NCBI RefSeq assembly: GCF_018599245.1
Contig: NZ_JAHEVJ010000001.1
Span: 186,001-250,000, forward strand
Direction of reading: 5' to 3'
Origin: Aliiroseovarius lamellibrachiae
Lineage (GTDB): Bacteria > Pseudomonadota > Alphaproteobacteria > Rhodobacterales > Rhodobacteraceae
Length of the DNA stretch: 64,000 nucleotides
In this document: piece after piece, positions 35,082-44,765 of the stretch
Layout: every line of letters begins with the position of its first letter
Numbering within the stretch: the stretch's first letter is position 1
Program-made: the position numbers and the translations under genes
The notes under the pieces: generated by a model
Told to the model about the DNA's origin: nothing
Seen by the model: the letters and a program-made list of their open reading frames with translations, nothing else
Databases searched by the model: none

Positions 35082-37100
35082 ATGACCAACCCGTTTTTGA
35101 CCGACTGGCACACCCCGCATGGCTTGCCGCCGTTTGACCAAATCACCGACGCGGATTTCAAACCCGCGTTTGAGGCCACATTGGCTGAGGCGCGGGCCGC
35201 CGTTGTGGCCATCGCCGAGCGTGCGGATGCGCCAAGCTTTGCCAATACGATTGAGGCGTTGGAACGGGCCGAAGCCCCCCTGAGCCGCGTTTTGGGCGTG
35301 TTTTATTCGGTTGCGGGCGCTGACAGCAACGAGACGCGCGAGGCGTTGACGCGCGACTTTGGCCCGCAGCTCGCGGGTTTTGGGTCGGAGGTGTCCTCTA
35401 ACACCGCGCTCTTTGCACGGGTTGAGGCGCTTTGGGAAAAACGCGATGATCTGGGCCTGACGGATGAGCAGATGCGGGTGCTGAAATTGACCCACCGCGG
35501 CTTTGTGCGCTCTGGCGCCAAGCTGACCGGTAAGGACGAGGCGCGTCACAAAGAGATCATGCAGCGCCTGTCTGTGTTGGGAACGAAATTCACCCAAAAC
35601 CTGCTTGCGGCGGAACGTGATTGGGTCATGGAATTGGATGAAAGTGACCTTGAGGGCCTGCCTGATTTTGTCGTCACAGCGGCGCGTGCTGCGGGCAAGG
35701 AAAAGGGCACCAAAGGCCCGGCGATCACCACCTCTCGCTCGCTGATCACCCCGTTTTTGATGTTCTCGCCAAAGCGCGATTTACGCGAAAAGGCCTATGA
35801 AGCATTTGCCGCGCGGGGCGAAGGGCAGGGCGACGCCGACAACCGTCCGATTGCGGCGGAAATATTGGCGCTTCGCCAAGAACGTGCGGGGTTGCTCGGG
35901 TATAAAAGCTTTGCGGATTACAAGCTTGAAACCGAAATGGCCGGCACACCGGATGCCGTGCGCGAGATGTTGATGGCGGTTTGGGAGCCGGCCAAATCGG
36001 CGGCTTTGGCGGATGAAGCAATCCTGACCGAGATGCTGCACGCCGACGGGTTTAACGGCGCATTAGAGCCGTGGGATTGGCATTATTACGCGGAGAAGCG
36101 GCGCAAGGCAGAACATGATTTGGATGAGGCAGAGCTGAAACCATATTTCCAATTGGACCGTATGATCGAAGCGGCGTTTGATTGCGCCAATCGCCTGTTT
36201 GGGCTGGAGTTTTCCGAAATGACCGCCCCGCTTTATCACCCTGATGCCCGCGCGTGGGAGGTCACACGCGACGGCAAACTGATGGCGGTGTTTGTGGCGG
36301 ATTACTTTGCGCGCGGATCGAAGCGATCTGGCGCGTGGTGTGGCGCGATGCGCAGCCAACAAAAGCTGGCCGGTGACATCCGCCCGATCGTGACCAATGT
36401 GTGCAATTTCGCCAAACCCGCGGAAGGCGAACCTGCGCTTCTCTCGTGGGATGACGCGCGCACTTTGTTCCACGAGTTTGGCCACGCGCTGCATCACATG
36501 CTGTCGGATGTCACCTATGAAAGCGTATCTGGCACGTCTGTCGCGCGCGATTTTGTCGAACTGCCCAGCCAGCTTTATGAACATTGGCTAGAGGTGCCAG
36601 AGGTGCTGGAACGCTTTGCCACCCACGCGGTCACAGGCGAAGTGATCCCGGCCGATATGCTCAAACGTCTGCTGGCCGCCTCCACCTATGGCACCGGGCT
36701 TCAGACCGTGGAATACACATCGTCAGCATTGGTGGACCTGGCGTTTCACGCAGGCGATGCCCCGGCGGACCCAATGGCAAAACAGGCCGACGTGTTGGCC
36801 GATCTGGGCATGCCCCACGCGATCCGTATGCGCCACGCCACGCCCCATTTCGCCCATGTGTTTTCCGGTGACGGCTACAGCTCTGGCTACTACAGCTACA
36901 TGTGGTCCGAGGTGATGGATGCCGACGCCTTTGAAGCCTTCCAAGAGGCCGGCAGCGCGTTTGATCCCGAGATGGCGAAAAAGCTGGAAACCCACATTCT
37001 GTCGCGTGGCGGATCGGTGGAGGCCAAAGACCTCTACCTTGCGTTTCGTGGTAAAATGCCCGGCGTTGATGCGCTTTTGAAAGGGCGCGGGCTAAGCTGA
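35082..37100 (+). CDS. M3 family metallopeptidase (oligopeptidase / peptidyl-dipeptidase Dcp type)
   Basis: 672 residues, cytoplasmic, no signal peptide. The zinc-binding motif HEFGHALHHML lies near residue 463 with the third ligand in the following SGTSVARDFVELPSQ segment; GYSSGYYSYMWSEVMDADAF near the C-terminus is the substrate-binding tyrosine region of M3 enzymes. It trims oligopeptides arising from protein breakdown. AAGGAG ribosome site before ATG 35082. OpdA/PrlC and Dcp cannot be distinguished securely. Confidence 0.93.
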   Translation: MTNPFLTDWHTPHGLPPFDQITDADFKPAFEATLAEARAAVVAIAERADAPSFANTIEALERAEAPLSRVLGVFYSVAGADSNETREALTRDFGPQLAGFGSEVSSNTALFARVEALWEKRDDLGLTDEQMRVLKLTHRGFVRSGAKLTGKDEARHKEIMQRLSVLGTKFTQNLLAAERDWVMELDESDLEGLPDFVVTAARAAGKEKGTKGPAITTSRSLITPFLMFSPKRDLREKAYEAFAARGEGQGDADNRPIAAEILALRQERAGLLGYKSFADYKLETEMAGTPDAVREMLMAVWEPAKSAALADEAILTEMLHADGFNGALEPWDWHYYAEKRRKAEHDLDEAELKPYFQLDRMIEAAFDCANRLFGLEFSEMTAPLYHPDARAWEVTRDGKLMAVFVADYFARGSKRSGAWCGAMRSQQKLAGDIRPIVTNVCNFAKPAEGEPALLSWDDARTLFHEFGHALHHMLSDVTYESVSGTSVARDFVELPSQLYEHWLEVPEVLERFATHAVTGEVIPADMLKRLLAASTYGTGLQTVEYTSSALVDLAFHAGDAPADPMAKQADVLADLGMPHAIRMRHATPHFAHVFSGDGYSSGYYSYMWSEVMDADAFEAFQEAGSAFDPEMAKKLETHILSRGGSVEAKDLYLAFRGKMPGVDALLKGRGLS

Positions 37101-37106
37101 CCAAAT

Positions 37107-37131
37107 GGGGGGGCTTCGCGGCCCCCTTTTT
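37107..37131 (+). terminator. Intrinsic terminator of the M3 peptidase gene
   Basis: GGGGGC-TTCGCG-GCCCCC stem followed by TTTTTC, seven bases after the stop. On the opposite strand its 3' part merges with the end of the intergenic element behind the CDF gene, so the region may stop transcription from both sides. Confidence 0.88.
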
Positions 37132-37184
37132 CTTGCCAGAAGCACCTCGGGGTGAACGAGCTTGCCTCGTGAGGGGCAGCGCCC
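37121..37184 (-). repeat. 3'-end intergenic element with hairpin, downstream of the CDF gene (copy 6)
   Basis: On the minus strand: AAGGGGCGCTGCCCCTC hairpin touching the CDF stop codon, then CACCCCGAGGTGCTTCTGGC and AAGAAAAAGGGGGC. Same order of hairpin, CACCCC, degenerate GGTATTT and CAAGAAAAAG as other copies. Confidence 0.55.
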
Positions 37185-37185
37185 C

Positions 37186-38100
37186 TTACCGCCGTTTGCG
37201 GCTGGGATCATCGGGATGTGGTTCCACCCCCACTGGATCCTTGTGCAACATCACATCAGAACGCGGATAGGCGTGCAAAATCCGGCGACGCAGACTGGCG
37301 CCAATCGCATGGGCCTCTTCCAGCGACAGGGTGCCGTCCAGCTCAATATGCAGGTTCACAAAGATCACTGACCCAGAGCGACGGGTTTTTAGCTCGTGAA
37401 ACCCCTGAATGCCGGGATGCGCGCGGGCGATCTCTTCGATGCCGGTGATCATATCATCGGGCGCCGCGCGGTCCATCAACCCGTCCCACGCGGTTCTGAA
37501 AATCTGTACGGCCCCAATGGCGAGCATGATTGCAGCGCCAATCGCCACCACGCTGTCAATCACTTCCATGCCAAACAGATTGGCAGCCCAAAGCGACAGG
37601 ATCGCGCCAATGTTTGGGATCAAATCGCCCAGATAATGCAGGCTATCGGCCTTAACAACGGCCGATCCGGTGGCGGACGCGACACGCCGTTGCCACAGCA
37701 CCAGCGCCAGCGTCAGCACAATCGACACGACCATCACCACGATGCCTTTGTTGTGGGCCAGGATCGGCGCGGGTTCGCCAGACATCAACCGGACGATCGC
37801 CGCCCAGGTGATGATGCCGGCGGAGACTAAAATGAACAAAGATTGTCCAAGTGCGGCCAAATCCTCGGCCGCCGTATGCCCAAAGGTGTGATCCTCATCG
37901 GCGGGGCGTGAGGCATACCAAATCGCCGCGAGCGCCCCCAGCGACACCATCAGATCCATCGCTGAATCCGCCAAGGATGCCGCCACCGAAAGCGCGTTGG
38001 TTTCCCCCAAGGCCCACAGCTTCAATGCCACCAAAGTGATCGCCACACAGGCCGATGCGATCCCGGCGGAGAGGTTCATTTTAGTCGCATTTTCAGTCAT
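37186..38100 (-). CDS. Cation diffusion facilitator (FieF-like) metal efflux protein
   Basis: 304 residues with about six membrane helices and a C-terminal cytoplasmic domain. Metal site residues match FieF/YiiP: DSAMD in helix 2 and HYLGD in helix 5 (ADSLHYLGD). The cytoplasmic part contains HELKTRRSGSVIFVNLHIEL and a late His-rich stretch. Expected to export Zn(II) or Fe(II) in exchange for protons. Stop codon overlaps the hairpin of the following element. Confidence 0.93.
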   Translation of the reverse strand: MTENATKMNLSAGIASACVAITLVALKLWALGETNALSVAASLADSAMDLMVSLGALAAIWYASRPADEDHTFGHTAAEDLAALGQSLFILVSAGIITWAAIVRLMSGEPAPILAHNKGIVVMVVSIVLTLALVLWQRRVASATGSAVVKADSLHYLGDLIPNIGAILSLWAANLFGMEVIDSVVAIGAAIMLAIGAVQIFRTAWDGLMDRAAPDDMITGIEEIARAHPGIQGFHELKTRRSGSVIFVNLHIELDGTLSLEEAHAIGASLRRRILHAYPRSDVMLHKDPVGVEPHPDDPSRKRR

Positions 38101-38141
38101 TTAACAGGGTCTTCGCTGTTGGTTCGGTGCGGATCAAAGGA

Positions 38142-39128
38142 TTAACGCCACATGGTTTTGTCGTAAAGACGGGCCAGAAACCGTTTGGCAAACACCTCTT
38201 TGGCGGGCTCAAATCCGTGCTTTTGCAAGCTCCAGTAAAAGTACTTTTCATAAGGAAAGTCGAACATCGCCAACGTGCCATACTCCAGCGCCTCGCGCAG
38301 ATCCGCACGGTTTTTCGCGGTCAGCGTGGCGTGCCAATAGGGGGATTTCGCACAGGTGATCACCGGGCATTTTTGCATCAAAGCTTCAAAGCCTGCGGTG
38401 GCGTTCTGGGTGATCACCAGGTCAGAGGCTTCGACCAAATCATGGGTTGAGGCTTCGGACAGTTTCACGTTTGGATAATCCTGCGTGACGGCCATAACAT
38501 GACGGCGTTCATCTTTGCTTTGATCAAGCGAGAGTTTCACATAGACGGTGGATGTCGTGTCAAACTCCGCTGCCGTGCGGATCATCTCTTCGGTGGTCAA
38601 ATAGGCGGCATCCGCGGTGTCTTTCGCCTGAGCCTGACAAAACACCGTGGCCTTTGCCCCCTGCAATGTGCCACGCATCCGGTGCTCTTGCGGGTCAATC
38701 GACACGTTTTCGCGCAGCATATAGCCGCTGACCCCGTTGAAGAAATAGGTGGCGCGCTCTTCGTCGATGTTATGGCTGTCAAATTCGCTGAGACGGAGCG
38801 AGGATTGCCAGCCCGCGCCCAGTTCGTCCAAATGCCAAAACCCCCAGATCGGTGCCTGTGACAGATGCAGGATACGCGGCCCAAACAGGGCCGGTGCCCC
38901 CAACATAATATGCGCGGCGTCCGGGTCCAAAAGGGCAATCTCGGCCGCTTTGCTGGCGTGTTTGATCAGATGGCAGGGGATGGATTTTCCGGCCAAAACC
39001 TCTTCGATCTGTTTGAAAATCGGCGCGCTGTTGGCGTCAATCTGCGCCAGCCAATCGTCGGTGGCGTGAAACACCACCCTGCGGGCGCCAGTTGCGCGTG
39101 CTTTGCGAGGGGCGGTGACCAGCTCCAT
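38142..39128 (-). CDS. Capsule-synthesis-like (KpsC/LpsZ-type) protein, tentative
   Basis: 328 residues, no signal peptide or membrane segment. The region ASDLVITQNATAGFEALMQK followed by CPVITCAKSPYW resembles the sugar-binding part of KpsC/KpsS capsule glycosyltransferases, where a conserved Asn/Ser-containing loop is followed by a glycine-rich EAL segment. The N-terminus is not diagnostic. Its start codon directly abuts the stop of the SH3 protein gene, so the two are probably one transcript. I rate the family assignment as moderate; function could be another nucleotide-sugar enzyme. Confidence 0.5.
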   Translation of the reverse strand: MELVTAPRKARATGARRVVFHATDDWLAQIDANSAPIFKQIEEVLAGKSIPCHLIKHASKAAEIALLDPDAAHIMLGAPALFGPRILHLSQAPIWGFWHLDELGAGWQSSLRLSEFDSHNIDEERATYFFNGVSGYMLRENVSIDPQEHRMRGTLQGAKATVFCQAQAKDTADAAYLTTEEMIRTAAEFDTTSTVYVKLSLDQSKDERRHVMAVTQDYPNVKLSEASTHDLVEASDLVITQNATAGFEALMQKCPVITCAKSPYWHATLTAKNRADLREALEYGTLAMFDFPYEKYFYWSLQKHGFEPAKEVFAKRFLARLYDKTMWR

Positions 39129-39665
39129 CTAATCCACCACCTCATCTGGGCGCACGCCCCAAAGGTTCGGCTTCACCGTCCAGCCGCGAATGCCATCGGC
39201 GGTCAACCGGCACCAAACGGGGCCACATTTCTCGATCCGGGCAATCACGCCGGCCTCAAGATAGGCGTTCACTTGTGACGTCTCATCCGCCCGACTGAAA
39301 AGCGGCGTCAGGTCGGTTTCAATGATCGCGTGGCGCGCGCCGGACAAAAGCGAGTAATGCATCCAACCGCCCACACCATCGCGGTCGCGCACTTGGCGCC
39401 AGTGGCCAAATTCACCGACAATCTCAAGCGGCATACCGGGGCGTTCAAACACCCAGTCAATCCGGTGGCGCAGGCTGGGCCCACGGCGCACGTTGCCTTC
39501 GGATGTTTTCAGCGACACAAAACGCGGGATCGGCAGGTTGGTCACCTTTCCGCGCGGCTGCTCTGGCGCGGCCTCGGCTGACATCACGGGCGACATTGCC
39601 CCAGACACCGCCAAAGACAGCCCAAAGCCTGACAGCGCCAAAAACAGAACAGTAAAAAATCGCAT
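39129..39665 (-). CDS. Exported SH3-domain protein
   Basis: 178 residues with a signal peptide (MRFFTVLFLALSGFGLSLAV). Two SH3-like repeats are visible: SLKTSEGNVRRGPSLRHRID with WRQVRDRDGVGGWMHYSLLS, and AYLEAGVIARIEKCGPVWCR with GIRGWTVKPNLWGV. This matches the bacterial SH3_3/DUF1058 family found in the alphaproteobacterial periplasm. It is upstream of, and abuts, the capsule-like gene, and is divergent from the hydroxyacid dehydrogenase. Confidence 0.88.
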   Translation of the reverse strand: MRFFTVLFLALSGFGLSLAVSGAMSPVMSAEAAPEQPRGKVTNLPIPRFVSLKTSEGNVRRGPSLRHRIDWVFERPGMPLEIVGEFGHWRQVRDRDGVGGWMHYSLLSGARHAIIETDLTPLFSRADETSQVNAYLEAGVIARIEKCGPVWCRLTADGIRGWTVKPNLWGVRPDEVVD

Positions 39666-39805
39666 GAGAGTTCTTTTTATCTATTGCAGCCCCCGTTTTG
39701 CGCAATATTATTGCGTGTGCGTCACGGTGGCGGCTTGTGCCTGACCTCGTTCGCTGTCACTTTGGCAGGGAGATGCGCAAAAGGGAAGTGAAAGGGAGTG
39801 CCGCA

Positions 39806-40792
39806 ATGGCCGCTGAACGTCTGAGTGTTGTTGTCACGCGACGGTTGCCCGAGGTTGTCGAGACCCGGATGAAAGAACTTTTTGATGTCACCCTGCGTGA
39901 CGATGATGCGCCCATGTCGCGTGCCGCGCTGGCGGAGGCGATGAAAACCTGTGATGTTCTGGTCCCCACAATCAACGATCAAATTGATGCGGGTATGCTG
40001 GCAAGTGCCGGAGAACGCTTGAAATTAATCGCCAACTACGGGGCGGGTGTGGATCACATTGATGTGGGGTCGGCGCGCCAACGGGGCATTTTGGTGTCCA
40101 ACACGCCGGGGGTGTCGTCAGATGACACAGCCGATATGGCGCTGGCGCTGATCCTGGCTGTGACCCGGCGATTCCCCGAGGGGATTCGCATGATGGCCGA
40201 TGATAAATGGACCGGTTGGTCCCCCACCGCGATGCTGGGGCGCCGCATTCAGGGGCGCCGCGTGGGCATCCTTGGCATGGGGCGGATTGGTCAGGCCGTG
40301 GCCGAGCGGGCCAATGCCTTTGGGATGCAGGTGCATTACCACAACCGAAAACCCCTTCACCCCGATATCGAGGCGCGCTGTAAGGCGACCTATTGGGAAA
40401 GTCTGGATCAGATGGTGGCGCGTATGGACGTGATTTCCATCAACTGCCCGCACACGCCATCGACCTTTCACCTGATGAACGCGCGACGTTTGAAGTTGAT
40501 GAAACCCGAGGCGGTGATCGTGAACACGTCACGCGGTGAAGTGATTGACGAAAACGCGCTTGTGCGGATGCTGAAGGCGGGTACCCTCGCCGGGGCCGGG
40601 CTTGACGTTTATGAAAACGGCAAAGAGATCAATCCAGAGCTGCGTGGGCTGCCCAATGTGGTGGCTTTGCCGCATATGGCGTCAGCCACTGTCGAAGGGC
40701 GTGCCGAGATGGGTGAAAAGGTCATCATCAACATCAAAACCTTTGAAGATGGCCACCGCCCACCGGATCAGGTTGTGCCGGGCATGCTGTAA
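39806..40792 (+). CDS. D-2-hydroxyacid dehydrogenase (glyoxylate/hydroxypyruvate reductase type)
   Basis: 328 residues. NAD(P) loop GILGMGRIGQAVAERANAFG in mid-protein, followed by HNRKPLHP; the catalytic trio is in NTSRGEVIDENAL (Arg), the Glu of the ENGKEINPEL region, and LPHMASAT (His). It reduces glyoxylate or hydroxypyruvate, relevant to the serine and photorespiration-like pathways; exact substrate is not determined. GGGAG ribosome site fixes the ATG at 39806; the open frame further upstream is non-coding-like. Confidence 0.9.
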   Translation: MAAERLSVVVTRRLPEVVETRMKELFDVTLRDDDAPMSRAALAEAMKTCDVLVPTINDQIDAGMLASAGERLKLIANYGAGVDHIDVGSARQRGILVSNTPGVSSDDTADMALALILAVTRRFPEGIRMMADDKWTGWSPTAMLGRRIQGRRVGILGMGRIGQAVAERANAFGMQVHYHNRKPLHPDIEARCKATYWESLDQMVARMDVISINCPHTPSTFHLMNARRLKLMKPEAVIVNTSRGEVIDENALVRMLKAGTLAGAGLDVYENGKEINPELRGLPNVVALPHMASATVEGRAEMGEKVIINIKTFEDGHRPPDQVVPGML

Positions 40793-40822
40793 CCGGGCTG
40801 TTTCGGGGATGAATTTGACATT

Positions 40823-40852
40823 AAAACCGGGCGCAACACGTCCGGTTTTTTT
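40823..40852 (+). terminator. Intrinsic terminator after the hydroxyacid dehydrogenase gene
   Basis: Perfect 8-bp stem AAAACCGG / CCGGTTTT with an 11-base loop, ending in a run of seven T residues, 30 bases behind the stop codon. Confidence 0.85.
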
Positions 40853-41019
40853 GCGTTTGCGGTCCGGTTCGTGGGCAAACCGCCAGCCAAGACCCGAAAT
40901 CCGCCAGTTCAATCTTGGCCCAATGTCGTTTTCGCCCCGTTTTCGGTCGGGCAGACTTTGAGATCTGTTGCGTCTTGCGGCATCACTATCCCAACAAATA
41001 GCCCCAAGGGAGTCGGCTG

Positions 41020-43524
41020 ATGAAAACGGATGTGAAAGCGCTTGTTGTTGGCGGGGGGGCTGTTGGTGCCTCGATCGCGTATCACTTGGCCAAAGCTGGC
41101 TGGAACGATGTGATGCTCTTGGAACGTGACGAGCTGACGTCCGGCTCGACATGGCACGCCGCTGGTCTGCTGCCGCTTTTCAATATGTCCTATGCCACCA
41201 CCCATATTCACGACTATTCGGTCAAGTTCTATAAAGAGCTTGAGGAAGAAACCGGGCTGAATGCAGGGTTTTCCGTGGTGGGCAACCTGCGGATGGCGCA
41301 GACGGATGAACGTATGGACGAATACCAGCTGTACGCGTCGACCGCCGATTCCGTGGGCATCAACTATGAATTCCTGACCCCGGATCAGATCAAGGAACGC
41401 TGGCCGCTGATCGAAACTTCGGATCTTAAAGGCGCGCTTTATCACACCGAAGATGGTTACATTAACCCCGCCGATGTGACCCAGGCCATGGCCAAAGGGG
41501 CGCGTCAGCGTGGCGTTGAGATTGTGCGTAAGCTACAGGCCGATGCCTTCCACTGGACCGGCACCCATTGGGAAGTGACCTGTTCCAAAATGGTGGAAAA
41601 AGGCGGCAATCTTATCGCCTCTGATGAAACCGTTGTGATTACTGCTGAACACGTCGTGACCGCCTCGGGCAACCACGCCCAACGCACCGCCAAAATGCTG
41701 GGCATCAAAATGCCCGCCATCCCGGTGGAACACACCTTTATCGTCATGGACAAAGACCCCGAGCTGGTGAAATGGCGCGAAGCTGGCAACCCCGAGCACC
41801 CTGTTGTGCGTGACGCCGACAACGAAAGCTATGCCCGTGAAGAGCGTGGCGGCTGGATCCTTGGCATCTATGAACGTGGCGCCCCGGCGCGTTTTGAACA
41901 TGGCGTGCCCGACAGCTTCCGCGCGGACCTGTTCCCGCTGGATCTGGACCGGATTGCGGATCAGTATATGGCGATGGCCGAACGCGTGCCGTCCTGTGCT
42001 GACTCGGGTCTGAAAGACGACTTTAACGGCCCTATTTGCTACACCCCTGACGGCAACCCACTGGTGGGTCCGGCCCCCGGTCTACGCAATATGTGGTTGG
42101 CCGAAGGGTTCAGCTTTGGCATCACCGCGGCGGGCGGCACTGGCTATTACCTCGCGCAAATGATGGTGGATGGCGAGGCCGAGATCGACATGGCGTCGCT
42201 TGACCCCAAACGGTATTCGTCGAACTGGATGACCACCGAGTTTGCCGCGCGCAAAAACGAAGAATGCTACGAACACGTCTACATCCTGCACCACCCGGAC
42301 GAAGAGCGCCCAGCGGCACGGCCCTTGCGCACCTCGCCCGCGTACGATCGCCAAGCCGCACGCGGTGCGCAATTTGGTTGGGTGAACGGATGGGAACGTC
42401 CAAATTACTATGCGCCACTTGGGTTTAACGACCATGACAGCCGCTCGTTCCGACGCGGTGGATGGTGGCAATATGCTGTGGAAGAGGCAAAAGCCATCCG
42501 CGAAGGCGTGGGCCTTGTGGATGCCACCGCCTTTACCAAACATGTCGTCAAAGGCCCCGGCGCCACCCAGTTTCTGGATTGGTTCACCTGTAACAAACTG
42601 CCAAAAATTGGCCGGATCAACCTGACCTATGCGCTGACCTCACACGGCACAACGCGCACCGAATACACCATCGTGCGCAATGGCGAAAACGACTATTACC
42701 TCGTTTCCGCCGGGGCCTGGACCGAGTATGACGCCGACTTCCTGCGCAAAGCTGCCGAAGACAAAATGGAAGAGTTTGGCTATATCGAAATCCAGGATGT
42801 GACCAGCCAATGGGGCGTGTTTGCCATCGCCGGGCCGAAATCGCGTGACGTGCTGAACGAGGTGATCGTGGACGCCGATCCGGCCACCGCGCTGACCAAC
42901 AAACGCTTCCCGTGGCTCAGTGCCAAAAAGATCGAACTGGGCATGTGTCCTGTGAATGCGATCCGTGTGGCCTATACTGGCGAACTGGGTTGGGAGCTTC
43001 ACCACCCGATTGAAATGCAAAACTATCTCTTTGATTTGCTTGAAAAAGCAGGCGAGAAACACGGCATGAAACTGGTTGGCGCGCGGGCGCAAAACTGGCT
43101 GCGGATGGAGAAATCTTACCGTGCATTTGGCACCGAGCTGGGGCGTGATGCGACCCCCGCCGAGGCGGACCTGCCGCGCTTTATTGATCTGGAAAAAGAC
43201 TTCCACGGCAAAGAGGCGATGGTTGAAAAGGGTGTGCGTTTCAAGTGCTGCACGCTGTTGATCGACGGGCCGGATGACGCGGATCCATGGGGCCGCGAGG
43301 CGCTGTTCCTGGATGGTAAAAAGGTCGGTCGTTTGACCTCTGGCGGCTATTCGGTGGCGTTTGAGAAATCAATCGGCATGGGCTATCTGCCGCCCGAACT
43401 CGCCGTGCCCGGCACCAAGGTTCAGGTGAAAATCATGGGTGCGCTGTATGACGCCGAAGTCACCGTCGACAGCCCTTATGATCCGAAAAACGAAACCATT
43501 CGGAAAAACGCCGACGCTGCCTAA
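41020..43524 (+). CDS. Dimethylglycine/sarcosine dehydrogenase-type FAD oxidoreductase with GcvT domain
   Basis: 834 residues. FAD Rossmann loop ALVVGGGAVGASIAYHLAKA at the N-terminus, then SGSTWHAAGLLP, where the histidine is the covalent FAD attachment site in dimethylglycine dehydrogenase. The DAO-type fold runs to about residue 390, an FAO_M linker follows (YAPLGFNDHD region), and the C-terminal third is an aminomethyltransferase/GcvT fold (ELGWELHHPIEM). This architecture passes the methyl group to tetrahydrofolate. Likely substrate is dimethylglycine, sarcosine or a related methylated amine used by marine roseobacters. Confidence 0.92.
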   Translation: MKTDVKALVVGGGAVGASIAYHLAKAGWNDVMLLERDELTSGSTWHAAGLLPLFNMSYATTHIHDYSVKFYKELEEETGLNAGFSVVGNLRMAQTDERMDEYQLYASTADSVGINYEFLTPDQIKERWPLIETSDLKGALYHTEDGYINPADVTQAMAKGARQRGVEIVRKLQADAFHWTGTHWEVTCSKMVEKGGNLIASDETVVITAEHVVTASGNHAQRTAKMLGIKMPAIPVEHTFIVMDKDPELVKWREAGNPEHPVVRDADNESYAREERGGWILGIYERGAPARFEHGVPDSFRADLFPLDLDRIADQYMAMAERVPSCADSGLKDDFNGPICYTPDGNPLVGPAPGLRNMWLAEGFSFGITAAGGTGYYLAQMMVDGEAEIDMASLDPKRYSSNWMTTEFAARKNEECYEHVYILHHPDEERPAARPLRTSPAYDRQAARGAQFGWVNGWERPNYYAPLGFNDHDSRSFRRGGWWQYAVEEAKAIREGVGLVDATAFTKHVVKGPGATQFLDWFTCNKLPKIGRINLTYALTSHGTTRTEYTIVRNGENDYYLVSAGAWTEYDADFLRKAAEDKMEEFGYIEIQDVTSQWGVFAIAGPKSRDVLNEVIVDADPATALTNKRFPWLSAKKIELGMCPVNAIRVAYTGELGWELHHPIEMQNYLFDLLEKAGEKHGMKLVGARAQNWLRMEKSYRAFGTELGRDATPAEADLPRFIDLEKDFHGKEAMVEKGVRFKCCTLLIDGPDDADPWGREALFLDGKKVGRLTSGGYSVAFEKSIGMGYLPPELAVPGTKVQVKIMGALYDAEVTVDSPYDPKNETIRKNADAA

Positions 43525-43560
43525 TGTTTTGGTGTCTAACATGTTGGTTCAATTGAAAAT

Positions 43561-43589
43561 AAAAGCCCCGGTGTGATGCCGGGGCTTTT
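43561..43589. terminator. Bidirectional terminator between the dehydrogenase and the DUF937 gene
   Basis: A stem of about ten pairs, AAAAGCCCCGG and CCGGGGCTTTT, separated by TGTGATG. T runs lie on both strands, so it can end both converging transcripts. Confidence 0.93.
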
Positions 43590-43616
43590 CTCGTTTCGGG
43601 AATAAAACCGCGCAGG

Positions 43617-44207
43617 TTACCCCTGAAGCTTTTCCATAATGTCATCCACCATCGACCCGTCGCCATCCGCATCCAAAAAGGATGTGAGCATGGACAGATC
43701 CGGTGCGCCCGCTTGGGATTTGCCCATCAGGCCCCCCAAAAGCCCCATAATGCCACTGGCCCCTTCGGGTTTTGGCGCCATCGCGTTAAGGGCGGCGTCC
43801 GGCATGGTTTTCTGCATCCCGCCTTGTGCCATCGCCGCCAGAGCAGGCAAAAACGCCGAGACCTGGGCCAGATCAATTCCGGTGCGCTCTGCCGCTTGGG
43901 CGGCCAGATTATCCGCGCCACCATTGCCCAAAATACCGTTCAGAAAGCTCGCCCCTTGGGCTTGGCCGGCGTCCGTGACCGCCTCAATTGGGTTGTCATA
44001 CATCGCGGCCTGATCTTCGCCCTGAAGCGCGCCAATGATGCCCGACAATCCGCCGCTTTCGGCCTGTGTTTTGGTGGCTTTTCCGATGACCGGCGCCAAA
44101 AGGGCCGTCAATTCACCGGCTTGGGCACTGTCGATCCCAATTTTGCCGGCCAATTCCGACAAGCCCTGACCGTTTTGTGCTTGTTGCAATAATTGCAATA
44201 GGGACAT
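43617..44207 (-). CDS. DUF937 family protein
   Basis: 196 residues, rich in Ala, Gly, Gln and Leu, starting MSLLQLLQQAQNGQGLSELA as in the DUF937 family (YidB-like). The protein has repeated glycine-rich helical stretches (GASGIMGLLGGLMGKSQAG) and ends with an acidic EF-hand-like loop DADGDGSMVDDIME that could bind calcium. AGGAGG ribosome site before ATG 44207. Function unknown in this family. Confidence 0.85.
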   Translation of the reverse strand: MSLLQLLQQAQNGQGLSELAGKIGIDSAQAGELTALLAPVIGKATKTQAESGGLSGIIGALQGEDQAAMYDNPIEAVTDAGQAQGASFLNGILGNGGADNLAAQAAERTGIDLAQVSAFLPALAAMAQGGMQKTMPDAALNAMAPKPEGASGIMGLLGGLMGKSQAGAPDLSMLTSFLDADGDGSMVDDIMEKLQG

Positions 44208-44351
44208 GATTTCCTCCTGAGAAATACGATTTTCCCCAACCTGCCAGATTGCGCTTGCTTGACCAAAGGGGAAAGCTTGCGGGATTTTACCCGTTCTGCA
44301 AAGCTGGCAGTTACGTTGCATCAGGTTTCAATGAGAAAACGGAGCGCAGTT

Positions 44352-44726
44352 ATGACCGACGCACAAGATATGATCCAAGGCGCCTGCCACTGTGGCGCCG
44401 TCACGTTTGAGGTGAGCCGCCCCGAGTTTGCGGTGCGCTGTAATTGCTCGACCTGTCGCCGATATGCGGCCATCTGGGCGCATTGCCCGCCCAATACCGG
44501 CGCGATTTTGACCGGGCAAGATCATGTGCATGGGTACAGCTGGGGGGATCGCGGGATCACCTTTCACAGCTGTAAAACCTGTGGCTGCCTGACCCATTGG
44601 GGGCCGGGTGACAATGCCCAAGGCGACCGGTTTGCGGTAAACCTGAACATGGCGGATCCCAAAGATCTGGACGGGCTGCGCGTGCGCCGCTTTGACGGGG
44701 CGGACAGTTGGGAATTTCTCGACTGA
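44352..44726 (+). CDS. GFA (glutathione-dependent formaldehyde-activating-like) family protein
   Basis: 124 residues with the GFA/CENP-V zinc pattern: GACHCGAVTFEV, then CNCSTCRRYAA and HSCKTCGCLTHW. These cysteines bind two zinc ions in the fold. The namesake activity on S-hydroxymethylglutathione is disputed for most members, so I infer only a zinc-binding protein acting on a thiol or carbonyl substrate. An internal ATG seven codons later is possible. Confidence 0.88.
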   Translation: MTDAQDMIQGACHCGAVTFEVSRPEFAVRCNCSTCRRYAAIWAHCPPNTGAILTGQDHVHGYSWGDRGITFHSCKTCGCLTHWGPGDNAQGDRFAVNLNMADPKDLDGLRVRRFDGADSWEFLD

Positions 44727-44765
44727 GCCTTGGGGCGGGCGTTTTGGCCTGTCTTTGGGGTGCCG

